Virus record (IMG/VR): IMGVR_UViG_3300046642_000275
Span: 1-35,444 of that record
Source of the DNA: a virus
Strand: one strand, 5' to 3'
Length of the DNA stretch: 35,444 nt
The notes under the pieces are model-generated. The model searched no databases, was not told the DNA's origin, and saw only the letters and a list, made by a program, of their open reading frames with translations. Below, in pieces: positions 6,999 to 17,000 of this stretch. Both the position numbers and the translations under genes were made by a program. Each line of letters starts with the position of its first letter. Position 1 is the stretch's first letter.

Positions 6999-7002
6999 CG
7001 CC

Positions 7003-7602
7003 CTACGCTTCGTTCGTCGATACCGCGCCGGATGCCGTGACGTAGTAAGGTCGCACGCTTTCCGGTGGCTCGGTCATCGGCGCGCGACGAATGGCAATGC
7101 ACCGCGCTTTGGCGACCCGCGTGATCGTCACGGAATCGGACTGATTGCCGCCGAGCGTGTGATAGTGGGCGCCGTCCTCGGCGATATAGAACCCGACATG
7201 CCCGCCGCCGTCGCGGACGTAGACGAGGATGTCGCCGAGGCTCGCCTCGCGATCGTCGACAAAGCGCAGTCGCGGATTGCGATCGGTGCCTTCGTTCACC
7301 GCGACCGGCTCACCGAACAGCGCCCAATTCCTCGCCCACAAGGGATTGAGGATAGGACCGTGACCGGCTCGATGCGTGACGATCGCGGCGAACAGCCCGC
7401 ACCACGGCACGCTGTCATCGGAGAAGCCTTGGATCGCTTTTGGATGAGCCGCGTTGATCTCGTCGCGCCAACCGTCGATCACGTCGTTCGATGCGCGCCC
7501 CGGCTCTTCGTCGGTGCCTAAGAGATCGAGCGCGTGCAGGATCGTCGGCGGGTGAACGCCCACGGTACTGAGAAACGCATATTTCGCCGGGATGCTCGCC
7601 AT
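7003..7602 (-). CDS. endolysin, TIGR02594-type NlpC/P60-CHAP-like peptidase
   Basis: A 199-aa protein expected to cleave peptidoglycan at lysis. The cysteine of SVPWCGLFAA (about residue 66) and the histidine of GGGHVGFYI (about 138) are the expected catalytic pair, and TLGGNQSDSVTI is the conserved strand after them. The N-terminal 45 residues (PAKYAFLSTVGVHPPTILHAL) are typical of the family. I chose the ATG at 7602, with AGGAAGGA upstream; the longer frame to 7701 lies in the previous gene. No signal peptide is seen, so release would need a holin. Its neighbours are two membrane proteins that could supply it. Confidence 0.85.
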   Translation of the reverse strand: MASIPAKYAFLSTVGVHPPTILHALDLLGTDEEPGRASNDVIDGWRDEINAAHPKAIQGFSDDSVPWCGLFAAIVTHRAGHGPILNPLWARNWALFGEPVAVNEGTDRNPRLRFVDDREASLGDILVYVRDGGGHVGFYIAEDGAHYHTLGGNQSDSVTITRVAKARCIAIRRAPMTEPPESVRPYYVTASGAVSTNEA

Positions 7603-7616
7603 GTTCGTGATCCTTC

Positions 7617-8249
7617 CTATTTGCTGACCAGCGTTCGGGCGACTTCGCGCGCGGCGCCGACCGCCACGTCTTCCGCCGTCGCTCCCGGCGGTTCCCGCCA
7701 CGCAAGATAGATGACGCCCACGAACGCCTCGGGCGAGGGCGGGATCGGCATCGCGCAGGCGCGCTTCATGCCTCGGTCGGCGAGGCGTCGCATCAGCGGC
7801 GACTCTCGAGGTCCGGTATCGCCGCAGGCTGGGTGACCGGCGAGGACGTTCACGACCGCCTGGATGTCGGAGGTCGATACGATGACCGGCAATCGCCTCG
7901 GGCTCGGGATGATCGGACGCTGCCCATCGGAGCGGCGCGCGGCGAGGAAGCGCTGGCTGTTGGCGCCGAGGTCGACCGCCCAGATCTGCACTAGGTCGGC
8001 GCCGCTATCCTCGACCAGCTTGTCGAGCGCCGCCGGGACGCCGCCTGTGTCGAGTGCCGCCGCATCCGGTGTCAGCCACGCCTCGAACAGCTCGTCGCGC
8101 TGCTCGTAGACGATCCACCCGGCGCCGCCGACGACGAACAGCGCGATCACCGCGCCGACCTTCCACGGCTTGTCAACATAGGCGAGCAGCTGCGCCAGCA
8201 AGCCCGAGGTGCCGCCGCCAGCGGGCGGGCGCGGCGGCTCGCCGGTCAT
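7617..8249 (-). CDS. membrane-anchored protein with a GAF-like domain
   Basis: A 210-aa protein with a short cytoplasmic Pro/Gly-rich N-terminus, one transmembrane helix at about residues 32-49 (VGAVIALFVVGGAGWIVY), and a soluble domain (about 70-205). Strands such as LVQIWAVDLGANSQRFLAAR and ACAMPIPPSPEAFVGVIYLAW follow a GAF/PAS-like pattern. The anchor should place this domain in the periplasm. It sits just upstream of the endolysin and overlaps the preceding small gene (ATGA), so a lysis role (holin, pinholin regulator or signal sensor) is plausible but unproven. Confidence 0.65.
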   Translation of the reverse strand: MTGEPPRPPAGGGTSGLLAQLLAYVDKPWKVGAVIALFVVGGAGWIVYEQRDELFEAWLTPDAAALDTGGVPAALDKLVEDSGADLVQIWAVDLGANSQRFLAARRSDGQRPIIPSPRRLPVIVSTSDIQAVVNVLAGHPACGDTGPRESPLMRRLADRGMKRACAMPIPPSPEAFVGVIYLAWREPPGATAEDVAVGAAREVARTLVSK

Positions 8250-8446
8250 CGCTTCGGCTGCGGTATCCCCTGCGCCGACCCGCAGATGAGCAGGCGAGGG
8301 GTCTGCTGCTTCATCGCCGCAATGACCGTGGCGCGCGGCACATTGGCCGCGAACTCGGTCAGCCGCTCGACGATGTTGTCGTCGTCATATTTGATCGTCG
8401 CGTGCCAGCGCGTCCCGACGATCGACAGCTCGGTTAGCTCGGGCAT
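8246..8446 (-). CDS. hypothetical protein between tail fibre and lysis genes
   Basis: A 66-aa soluble protein (MPELTELSIVGTRWHATIKY...) that overlaps the next gene by four bases and begins one base after the fibre gene stop. Tight packing supports that it is translated. The beta-strand N-terminus and amphipathic middle match no family I know. A fibre chaperone or a small lysis accessory is possible from position only. Confidence 0.6.
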   Translation of the reverse strand: MPELTELSIVGTRWHATIKYDDDNIVERLTEFAANVPRATVIAAMKQQTPRLLICGSAQGIPQPKR

Positions 8447-8447
8447 C

Positions 8448-10961
8448 TCAGTGAACCGTCGCGCTTTCGAGCGCGGCGATCCTGGCGACCATCTCTTTCC
8501 CCTGGTCGTTCAGTTCCTTCACCGCGTTGATGAGGGCATAGATCAAGTTGCCCGGTTCGAGCGTCGACAGCTCGACATTTTCCTTTTTGCCGATCGTCGT
8601 CTTGACGGTCCCGACGATCTCGGGAACGTGCGGTTTTACATCGTCGGCGATCAGCCCGAAGAGCTTGTGTGACGGCTTGTCGCCTTCGGTGAACGGCGTC
8701 CCGGCGACATAGCGAAACTGCACCGGCTTGAGTGCGACGATAGCGTCGAGGCCGCGCGTGTAGGGCTGCACCTCTTGCTTGACGCTGGCGTCGGAGATTG
8801 TCGTCCACGCTCCGGTGATGTTGGCGCAAGAGCCGTTGACAGTGAACGCGCCGGACTGCGTGCCGGTGTTGATGATCACCTGTCCACCGGAAAGGATCGT
8901 CATCCGCTGAGAATTTCCGGCATAAAAGAGTAAAGACCCCAAGTTGCCATTGCCGTCAGGTGAGGCGGCAATGGTGGGGCTGTTGCCGTTGGTGCCAGAG
9001 CCTAAGAGGATGCCCGAATAGTTAATATTACCAGACAGTCCGGCATAGAAGCTGGGGTTTGGCATCCCAGCATTGCGAGCGGCGACCCCGCCGCCGACAT
9101 CGAGCTTCACGAGCGGCGTCGCCGTGCCGATGCCGACGTTGCCGCCGCCGTCAATCGTCACCCGCGCCGCGTTGGCCGTCCCAAGTTGCAGCCCGTGACC
9201 GTCCGCGTCGTTGATAATGAGAGCATAGGGCAGAGACCCGCCCATGCTGGCGCCAGAAGTATTGCCCTCGACCCCAAATAGCGCCCGCTCTTGGGTGACG
9301 CTGCCGTTCGATACCAAGATCCCGACCGGGCTGGTCGTGGTCGCGGTCACCACTGCCAGCTTCTGGCTCGGCGCCGCCGTGCCGATGCCGACGTTGCCGC
9401 CGGATTGGTTCAGCAAAAGGTTCGTGAAGCCGACATTGCTCTGAGCCGACTGTATCTCACTCCAGTGCGAGGCTTGGTTGACGCCGAAGTTCATCATCTG
9501 CGGGTTCACAACGCCGCTGCGCTGAAGGATTAGCGGAGCGTTACCGTCATTGGGCGCGGTGAGTAAAACCGTCGAGCCTAGGTTCTCCTGCCCGCCCGAG
9601 GTCGCCGACGCGCCGACGTGCAGCCTTGCCCCCGGCGCCGTCGTGCCGATGCCGACGTTGCCGTTGCCGTCGATCACCATCCGCTGCGTGACGCTGGTTT
9701 GCCCAATCCCAGCAGTATTAAAATTCAGGATGCCGCCAGCGTTGGTCGATGTCGTGTTTTCTGCCGCAGTCACGTTGATCGTGGCGGCTTGATGTTCGGC
9801 TGTGCCGTCGAAGTTGTTCCAAGTTATGAATCCCACATTGTCGCCGAGTTGCGTCGCGGTCGGCGCGGCCCCGGTGCCGCGTTTTTTGTGAAGGACGACA
9901 CCCGGCGCCGAGCCGCTAGCCGCGCCAGAAAACGAATATGCGCCGACTATGCACGCCGTGCTATCGGCGGCGGCGAAACGAGTCACTTCCGCTCCGGTGT
10001 ACAGCGCCGGGTTCGCGGCGTTCTGGTTGACTTCTAGCTTCGCCTGCGGCGTCGCCGTCCCGATACCGACGTTGCCGTTGTGGTCGATCCGCACCCGCTC
10101 GGCGGCCCCGGTCGTGCCATTGGCAACTGTCGAAAAAACCAACAAAGAGCCGTTTGAGGTCGCTGACCACGCTTCTGCCGTCAAGGTTGAAAGAGAAGTC
10201 GCTACCGCATAAGCCGAGCCATTCCAACTATACGATTGCCATGCACCGATAAATTGTCCGAGCGGAGGAGTTGCCGGCGCCGCTGCCGTGCCGCCGGCAT
10301 GATGCAGTCCAAAGGTCGGGGCGGCACCAAACGCGGTCGACGAGACAGTAGTAAACTGGCCGTCCGCGCCGATCGCCCGCACACCGCAAAAGTTGCTGAT
10401 TGGCGGAAAGGTCGCCGCCGCGTTGGCGTTGAGGATCAACCCGCCCTGGCCGGGGTCGGGCGCCGGGTTGCCGATGACGACGCCTTGGCGGATTGCCATC
10501 CTGTTCGCTAGCGTTGCCGTGCCGAGGCTGGTCGTCAGAAAGCCGAACTGTGTTCCCTGTGCCGTGTCGGTCCAGTTTTCCAACGCCGACAAAATGAGCT
10601 GACCCTTGGTGCCGAAGTAACCTGTCGCCCCACGCCCCCACGCGCCCAGAAAAAGCAGGCTGTCACCGGATTGCACAGCGGTCGGCGCCGCTGCCGTGCC
10701 TCGCGCCCTCCGCGACACAAATCCCGGTGAGGCGGTTCCGTAAGTGTCGGCGAGAACGAAGGAACCGGCTTCGCTGACCACGTTTAATTGCGCCGTCACC
10801 GGGAAGGGCTGCGGCGCCGAAGCCGCATTCGAGATGATGACCGGACCCGGCGAGATCGTGCCGCCCGCAGCCGAGAACGGCGTCGTCGTCAGCGATATGG
10901 TGCCGTCAGCCGCGACGGTGAATTGGTTGTTGAAGTTGTCGGGACCGTTGAGCGTCGGCAT
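8448..10961 (-). CDS. tail fibre/tailspike with Peptidase_S74 chaperone domain
   Basis: An 837-aa receptor-binding fibre. The N-terminal part (1-280) is Gly/Ala/Thr-rich beta structure. The middle holds four repeats of the type GNVGIGTATPxxKLxV, starting near residues 296, 436, 524 and 607, as in other S74 trimeric fibres. The C-terminal 115 residues, from SDASVKQEVQPYTRGLDAI to the end, match the intramolecular chaperone Peptidase_S74. That domain folds the trimer and then cuts itself off at the Ser of the SD-K motif. A coiled-coil end (LINAVKELNDQGKEMVARIAALES) is present. It is the last large tail gene, as expected for host recognition. Confidence 0.9.
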   Translation of the reverse strand: MPTLNGPDNFNNQFTVAADGTISLTTTPFSAAGGTISPGPVIISNAASAPQPFPVTAQLNVVSEAGSFVLADTYGTASPGFVSRRARGTAAAPTAVQSGDSLLFLGAWGRGATGYFGTKGQLILSALENWTDTAQGTQFGFLTTSLGTATLANRMAIRQGVVIGNPAPDPGQGGLILNANAAATFPPISNFCGVRAIGADGQFTTVSSTAFGAAPTFGLHHAGGTAAAPATPPLGQFIGAWQSYSWNGSAYAVATSLSTLTAEAWSATSNGSLLVFSTVANGTTGAAERVRIDHNGNVGIGTATPQAKLEVNQNAANPALYTGAEVTRFAAADSTACIVGAYSFSGAASGSAPGVVLHKKRGTGAAPTATQLGDNVGFITWNNFDGTAEHQAATINVTAAENTTSTNAGGILNFNTAGIGQTSVTQRMVIDGNGNVGIGTTAPGARLHVGASATSGGQENLGSTVLLTAPNDGNAPLILQRSGVVNPQMMNFGVNQASHWSEIQSAQSNVGFTNLLLNQSGGNVGIGTAAPSQKLAVVTATTTSPVGILVSNGSVTQERALFGVEGNTSGASMGGSLPYALIINDADGHGLQLGTANAARVTIDGGGNVGIGTATPLVKLDVGGGVAARNAGMPNPSFYAGLSGNINYSGILLGSGTNGNSPTIAASPDGNGNLGSLLFYAGNSQRMTILSGGQVIINTGTQSGAFTVNGSCANITGAWTTISDASVKQEVQPYTRGLDAIVALKPVQFRYVAGTPFTEGDKPSHKLFGLIADDVKPHVPEIVGTVKTTIGKKENVELSTLEPGNLIYALINAVKELNDQGKEMVARIAALESATVH

Positions 10962-10976
10962 CGGGCGAACTCCTAT

Positions 10977-11165
10977 CTACTCTGCCGCCGGGACCGGCTC
11001 GACGAGCGTCGGCTTGGTGACCGAGCGCGTCTCGTCCTGCGGCTGGTTGGCGATCTCGGCGAGAAGCTGGCAGCAGCGGAGATACTCGTTCGCCTCGCGC
11101 GGCCCGGTGACCGTCACCCGCTCCAGAAACGCCAGGATGTTCTGCGCGTCGAGCTGTTTAAGCAT
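10977..11165 (-). CDS. small hypothetical tail-region protein
   Basis: A 62-aa, mostly helical protein (LDAQNILAFLERV, then EANEYLRCCQLLAEIANQ) with a Thr/Pro-rich end. It lies between two tail genes with short gaps and has GGAGG-type sequence (rc of cctcctt) upstream. The family is unknown. Small helical proteins at this place may assist fibre attachment, but nothing in the sequence shows it. Confidence 0.6.
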   Translation of the reverse strand: MLKQLDAQNILAFLERVTVTGPREANEYLRCCQLLAEIANQPQDETRSVTKPTLVEPVPAAE

Positions 11166-11178
11166 TCGGTTCCTCCTT

Positions 11179-11619
11179 CTAGAAGCGGCGATACCAAGTG
11201 TTATCGGCGCTGTGGTAGCGGAAAGCGATGCCGCCGCTGGCAGTCAGCGTCCCGGTGCCGCCGGATACGGTTAAGCCCGGCGCGGTGACCGCGATGGCGG
11301 TGATGGTCTGCGTCGTCGACATCTCGAATATCTGCCCGTCTGTCGGTCCCGGTGGTAGCACCACGTTGAGCGTGGCGATTGGCCCCGCAGGCTGGAGAAC
11401 GAAAGCCCCGAGGCCGGTCGTCGCCGTCAGGGTCGCCCCGGTTAACGGGCGCTGGAAGCTGAAGCTGATGGTGAAGGAACCGCCGAGCAGGGCGTTGATC
11501 GTGACCATCAGATCGGAGATCATCGGCAGCAAGTGCTGGCGATGCCCGCCATGCTGCATGTCATTACTTGTGCTGCCATCATCACTGTACAGGTTGCCGT
11601 TGACGAGGACTTGGGTCAT
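11179..11619 (-). CDS. tail-tip structural protein, beta-rich
   Basis: A 146-aa protein. After a short N-terminal arm (MTQVLVNGNLYSDDGSTSN) and a helix, it is Thr/Gly/Ala-rich with alternating hydrophobics (LTATTGLGAFVLQPAGPIAT), a pattern of a beta-sandwich, ending FRYHSADNTWYRRF. The C-terminus resembles the short beta domains that phages use as fibre or spike tips. It overlaps the upstream tail gene by four bases. The exact place in the virion cannot be told from sequence. Confidence 0.65.
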   Translation of the reverse strand: MTQVLVNGNLYSDDGSTSNDMQHGGHRQHLLPMISDLMVTINALLGGSFTISFSFQRPLTGATLTATTGLGAFVLQPAGPIATLNVVLPPGPTDGQIFEMSTTQTITAIAVTAPGLTVSGGTGTLTASGGIAFRYHSADNTWYRRF

Positions 11620-12479
11620 CCGATCACCTCTTCCAATGCGATCGGCACCTCATCGATGTCGACGACCGCATAACTGAACATGCCGGGGTCGGTGAACTGG
11701 GCGAGCATCGCGGTTCGCACCCAATGCACGCGCTCGTCTGGATTGGGCAACCAGATCACCGGGTCGCAGATGTCCCGCTGCCGGTACATCTCGAACTGCT
11801 TCGCCAACGCCTCGTTGTGCGGCAGGCGGAAGCTACCCTTGAAGACGCGGGGCTTGGCCCGCTCGTCGAAGTATTTCGCGCCGCCCAGCGCCTCGGTCGC
11901 GATCGTGCGGAATCTGAACCCGTACTGCGCACCGTACTGGAAATTATAGGTCACCTGATATTGGGCCGCGATCTCCAGATAGCCGGCCTGGATATAGCCC
12001 GCCGGGTTGGTCGGGTCGGACATGTCGATGCGGATGCCGGCGGCGTTGTAGTCGATCCCCACCCACCAGAGCCACAGCCAGGTCGTGCCCGCCAGCTCCT
12101 CGTCGGTGTACTGCCCGGTCCAGTAGTTGTCGTCTTCCCACTCCAGCGTGTCGTAGGGGTAGACCTCGGGCCAAACCGGCATCACGGCGCTGTCGTAGAG
12201 GAGCGTGCTCATCGCCGGTTCGAGAAAGAGCCGGATGCGGATCGTCGCCTGGAGCGAGAAATTGTGCCGCGCCAGGGCGATCAGCCCGACCCGCCGCGTA
12301 TTGGTCGAGGTCGCGGTGATGACGGTGTCGATCGCGTTCAAGCTGATCGATCGCGCCACCTTGGACAGCGGCATCGCCTGGAGGTTCGAGCGCGGATAGT
12401 TGGTCTGCCAATTGCCGCCGGCAAGGGCGAAATTATCGGTGGCGCTGGGCCAGCCTAATATCGCGGAGGTGTTCGGCAC
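11616..12479 (-). CDS. tail-tip/baseplate protein
   Basis: A 287-aa protein with a jelly-roll-like N-terminal half (LARHNFSLQATIRIRLF) and aromatic stretches (TTWLWLWWVGIDYNA). A second segment, QYGFRFRTIATEALGGAKYFDERAKPRVFKGSFRLPHNEA, looks like a distal-tail type beta domain. Overlap with the gene after it and a one-base gap before it place it in a tail-tip cluster with the 517-aa protein. This family is usually annotated simply as phage tail protein. Function in detail is unknown. Confidence 0.7.
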   Translation of the reverse strand: MPNTSAILGWPSATDNFALAGGNWQTNYPRSNLQAMPLSKVARSISLNAIDTVITATSTNTRRVGLIALARHNFSLQATIRIRLFLEPAMSTLLYDSAVMPVWPEVYPYDTLEWEDDNYWTGQYTDEELAGTTWLWLWWVGIDYNAAGIRIDMSDPTNPAGYIQAGYLEIAAQYQVTYNFQYGAQYGFRFRTIATEALGGAKYFDERAKPRVFKGSFRLPHNEALAKQFEMYRQRDICDPVIWLPNPDERVHWVRTAMLAQFTDPGMFSYAVVDIDEVPIALEEVIG

Positions 12480-12480
12480 G

Positions 12481-14034
12481 TCAGCCCCACAGCGCCAGGA
12501 TCAGGATGTTGCGAATGGAATTGTACTCCATGCCGGTGATGATCATGTTCCGCCCGGTATCGTAGCCGAAGCGCGGGATGACGACCTTTACCGTCAACCC
12601 AAGGTCGAGCGAAGCCAGTGCCTCGGGACGCAGCGGGGTGTCGACCTCGATGAAGTCGCGGCGCTCCTTGAACAGCGCGAGCAGGCGATCGGCCTCGGCC
12701 TGGGCGTCGGCCTGCATGGCGAAGAGCGTCGCCACAGTCTTCTGAACCGCCAGGGGGTTCGCGATCTGCACCGAAGTATCGGTCGAGACGACGTTGCGCG
12801 TGGCGGTCGCCAGATAGGTTCGGTCGACATCGCTGACCGATCCGGCGACGGTGGTCCCGGTCAGCACCGTGTAATTGACCGCGTAAGTCAGGCTTACGCT
12901 GTACGTCGGCACGCCCTTGTCGGCGTCATTGGTCGAGAGGAACCGGCAGTCGACCATATCGAAATCGCCGACCTGGGAGTCGCTCTCCAGCCCCATCCGC
13001 CGCACGGTCGCGACCGGAACGCCCGGCGCTTCGAGTCGCTGCATCCGAAACTGGCCCGTGCGGTCGAAGCCGTACCACGCGCCAACGCTGCCAAGGATCT
13101 GATCGAGCGCGGCGCCGAAGCTCGTGTCGCTGTCCAGCCAGATGCCGACCTGGCCGGAATTGTCGGCATCGAGGGCGGTGACATCGGCCATGTTCACGTC
13201 GCCAGCCGGGATGCCGCCCGTGCCGGTGACGAGAGACAGAGCGACTTGAGCCGCCGTGCGCCCCGCCGCCCCCAGCCCCTGGGTGACGTCCGCGGACACG
13301 CCGCCGACGGGGCTGGTGCGGATGCGGAAGTACCCGCCAGCCGGCCACAGTCGGTATTGACCGGGCGACGGCTGGTTTCCCTCCATGTCGGCCTGATCGT
13401 TATAGTTCGCGCCGCGCGACAGCGTCGCCCCGGCATCGCGAACCGCCAGGACATCCTGCACCGGACCATCGTTGACTTGAAACTCCAGCCGGGCGGTATT
13501 GACCGGGAGCGCGGTGGCGTTGCCGACCTGGCCGAACGCCAGTGGCTTGGGTTTGCCCGCGATATTGTCTGCTCCCTCCAACCCATCCGGCAGCACGTTG
13601 TTGCCGAGATACTTGTTCGGCTGGATGAGCTGCTGCAAGTCTTGCAGGCGGTCCTTCAATTTGAAGCGGACCACGGCGAAGTCGAACAGCGCCTGCTCCA
13701 CCCGCCCGACGATGAACGGCACGAAGCTCGGGTACGGGTCTTGATCATCCCCGAGCAGGATCGTGCAAGCCTGCCCGGCGAGGCCGAAATCGCGGAGGTT
13801 GTCCAGCGCGCCGTCAGGGTTAGCGATGCCCAGGTCGCCCTGGCTTACCGATCCAGCGCCGCCAGTCGTGCCCTTCGCAAAGATATCCCGGCGAAAGGTC
13901 GGCAGCTCCAGCACCCGGTTGTCGTAGGGACCGGGGGCGGTGGGATCGAGGTATGGCTGCGAGCTGTACCGCAGCATCGTCAGCGCGTCCGCTCCGGTGT
14001 CATAGGCCGCGATCTCGATCAGGTAGGTCAGCAT
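12481..14034 (-). CDS. tail-tip hub-like protein
   Basis: A 517-aa protein encoded directly after the tape measure gene, the usual place of distal-tail and hub proteins. The sequence has several beta domains: an N-terminal part with YDTGADALTMLRYSSQPY, a central LQDLQQLIQPNKYLGNN segment, an insertion AALDQILGSVGAWYGFDRTG that resembles gp27-like hub proteins, and a C-terminal part FGYDTGRNMIITGMEYN. The second half of hub proteins often contacts the fibre. I infer a hub role from gene order and this general pattern. Confidence 0.7.
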   Translation of the reverse strand: MLTYLIEIAAYDTGADALTMLRYSSQPYLDPTAPGPYDNRVLELPTFRRDIFAKGTTGGAGSVSQGDLGIANPDGALDNLRDFGLAGQACTILLGDDQDPYPSFVPFIVGRVEQALFDFAVVRFKLKDRLQDLQQLIQPNKYLGNNVLPDGLEGADNIAGKPKPLAFGQVGNATALPVNTARLEFQVNDGPVQDVLAVRDAGATLSRGANYNDQADMEGNQPSPGQYRLWPAGGYFRIRTSPVGGVSADVTQGLGAAGRTAAQVALSLVTGTGGIPAGDVNMADVTALDADNSGQVGIWLDSDTSFGAALDQILGSVGAWYGFDRTGQFRMQRLEAPGVPVATVRRMGLESDSQVGDFDMVDCRFLSTNDADKGVPTYSVSLTYAVNYTVLTGTTVAGSVSDVDRTYLATATRNVVSTDTSVQIANPLAVQKTVATLFAMQADAQAEADRLLALFKERRDFIEVDTPLRPEALASLDLGLTVKVVIPRFGYDTGRNMIITGMEYNSIRNILILALWG

Positions 14035-14038
14035 GTGC

Positions 14039-17000
14039 CTAGCCGAAGGCTTGCCGGCGCAGGGTGTCTTGGATCTGGTTCATAATGTCGGTATTGGCCC
14101 CCTGACTGCCCGCCATGAACTCGTCGAAGTTGATCGTGACCTCAGTCAGCAACTGCATGTATTCGTGGATGATGTGCAACTCATTCCAGAGGTTCTGGTT
14201 CCAGCCGACGATGTTGTTAAGTATTTCTTGCAGCTTGTTGTAAAGGTTCTGGTTCCACGCGACTTCGTTCGAATTGATCCCGTTCAACGTGCCGTTGATC
14301 GTGCCGAGCCACCAATTGTTGTCGTTCCTCGCCTGATCGACATAGGCCGGGATCACGCCGGTCTGGCCGACGATGCTGTTCGCCGAGCCGTAGATCGCGG
14401 CGATGTTGGCGACGCTCATCGAGCCGATCGCGCCGATGATCGAGTTGCCGTTCGCGAAGGTGGCGCCGATCTCGTTGCTGCTCGAACCATAGGTCGCGGC
14501 GATCTGGGTGCTGCCAGAAGAGAAGATCGAGTTCGAGATCGCGTTGGCGACCGCCGCCAGCATGTTGATCGTATTGTTCGCGTTGTTGTTGGCGTTGCCG
14601 ACCTCGGCATTGCCCCAGGCGGCGATGTTCTGGCACGTCGCGTTGCCCCACGCGGCGACCGTCCCGGCGACGGCGTTGCCCCACGCATCGACTGTCCGCC
14701 ATGTCGTATCGAGCCCCGCCCACGTCGTCGACGCGATTAGTTGGCTCCAGGCGGCGACGGTGCGGGTGACCGAGTCGCCGGCAAACCAAGTCTGGTAGTT
14801 GATCGCGTTGCCCCAGTAACCGATCGTCTGGACGATCGCGTTCGACCACGCCTCGCTGCTCTGAACCGCCCAAGTTCCATAGGCGGCGATCTGCCCATAG
14901 ATCGCGCTCGACCACGACGCCGCGCTCTGCGTGATCTCGTTGCCGATGTTGTAGATCGCGGTCCCGACCTGAACGTCGCCGACGGTTACCCCCGCGATCG
15001 ACTGAAGCGCGGCGATCTGGGCGTCGCCCTTGGCGACCAGCGCGTTCGTCCCGGCTTGCGTTGTCGCCGCGATATTGGCGGACGCCGCCTCTGTCCGCGT
15101 CCCGAGAATATCGGTCGTGTTATAGGCCGCGCCGACGGTTGCCGTGGTCGCGCTTTCCGCCTGCGCCGCCTGCGCCGCCTGGACGTCTCTCCCCTGCGCC
15201 AGCAGCGTCGTAGTGCCGGCCTGCGTCGAGACATCAAGCGCGTGGACCGACGCCTCGTTCCGCGCCGCCACCTCGGCAGATGTCGCGTTGGCCGTCCAGA
15301 TCATGTCGGTGGTATTGGCATTCGCCGTGGCGACGCTGGCGTTTCCGGTTGCGGTCGCGGTGTCGATGATCTGTTTTGAGGCATTGTCGTTCTGGGCGAC
15401 GATCGACGCGGCGGTGGTGTTGGTGGTCGCCACGACCGCCGCGGCGTCCCGGCTGTTTTGGTCGACTAGAGCCGCCGATTGCACGGCGTTGGCGGTCAGC
15501 AGCGCACCCGAGTTCGCCTCTTGCTGGGCAAGCAGGTTCAGGGTGTCTTCCTTCGACCCCGCGATCAGCGTTGCCGCGTTGGCCGCATTGGAATCGAGCA
15601 GAGCCATCGTCCCGCTCTTCGTGACATCGGCGGCGATGTTGACTGCCGTCGCCGTGTTGTTGCTTGCCGCCGTGATCTGAGCGGCGCTGGTGAGGGTCGC
15701 GCCCGTGGCGAGGTCGAGGCCGGTTGTGGTCGCCCCGACGATGCTGGCGGCCCCCGCGATGCCGTTGGCGACGATGCTGTTCGAGGTGTCGATCGCCGTG
15801 GTGACGATCCGCGTGCTGCTGTCGCCCGTCGCGGACACGATGTCCCGTGACGTCGCTCGGGCGTTGTCGACGATCGCTTGGTTGGTCGCGATGGTCGTGC
15901 CGATGATCTGTTGCGCGGTGGCGGTGGTCACGTCCGAGATGGTCGAAACGGTCGCCGTGCCGTTGTCGTTGATCGCGTCCACGATCGCGTTGGTCGCTGT
16001 ATCTTGGGCATTGGGCACGCCGGGTAGAGCCGCCAGCGCCGCCTTGGCCGCCTCCCACTCAGCCGCGCCCGGTGCCGAGCTGGCGAACCAGCCCTGCAAG
16101 GCCGCCTTCAATTGATCGGCGATGCCGGTGATCCCCTGGAGCGCGTTGACGTCGCCGCCTTGGGCCAGCCCGAGCTGGGTCTGGAACTGGCTCCGCGCCG
16201 CCTCGAGCCGGCTCTGCGGGCTGGTGTAATCCGGCCCCGTCTCCTGAGCGTTGAGGTATTGCCGGATCTGCAGCCCCGCTGCGAGGATCGCGTTCGACCG
16301 GGCTTGGGCGTCGGCCTGCTGCTGCGTTGCGATCGTCGCCGCCTTTGCCTCGTCCACCCATTGGGCAAATGCCGGGTTTAGGTCGGCGAGAACCTTGCGC
16401 GCCGCCTCGAGCTGGTCGTTCGTCAGCGCCTGCAAAATATTCAGCGCGGCGCGATGCTCCGTTTCCTGCACCTGGGCATCCTGATCGGAGCCGAGGCCAA
16501 GCGACTTGTTGGTCGCTTGGGTGGCGATCCGCGCCTTGTCCAGATCGCGAAGCTGCGCCAGGAATCCTTGGTTGGCCGCCGTGTAAGAGTCCTGTTGATT
16601 TTGATAAATCTGGGCTTGCTGGTTCTGAGCAGCGATCAATGCCTCAGACGCCAGAGCCGCATCCCGCGCCGACGTTGCCAGAGCCGGGAGGTCATTACCA
16701 AGATCGCCAAACGCAGCAATTACCGCATTAAGCTGCGTGCTGTTGAGTTGGGCAAACATCGTCTTCAAAGAAGCGTCAAATGTCTGACCCAATTTGTCGA
16801 AAACAGTAGTGCTGGCACCGATCGCCGACGCTTCGCGAGCCATCGATGCATAATTATCCACTAAAGACTGAACACCGTTCAGGAAGTCATTTCCGGTCGC
16901 GGTGTTGTACGCCGCGTCAACCGCCTTGGCGAAATCGACATTGATCCGCTTCGTCGCCTCGGCCAACGCCGCGTTGATTGGGTCGATCGACAGCCCGTAT

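Noticed and set aside
12400-14085. Long plus-strand open frame of 561 codons opposite the tail-tip genes
   Set aside because: It is antisense to well-supported tail genes in the late operon, has Arg/Asp/Val-biased composition typical of GC-rich shadow frames, and no recognisable domain.
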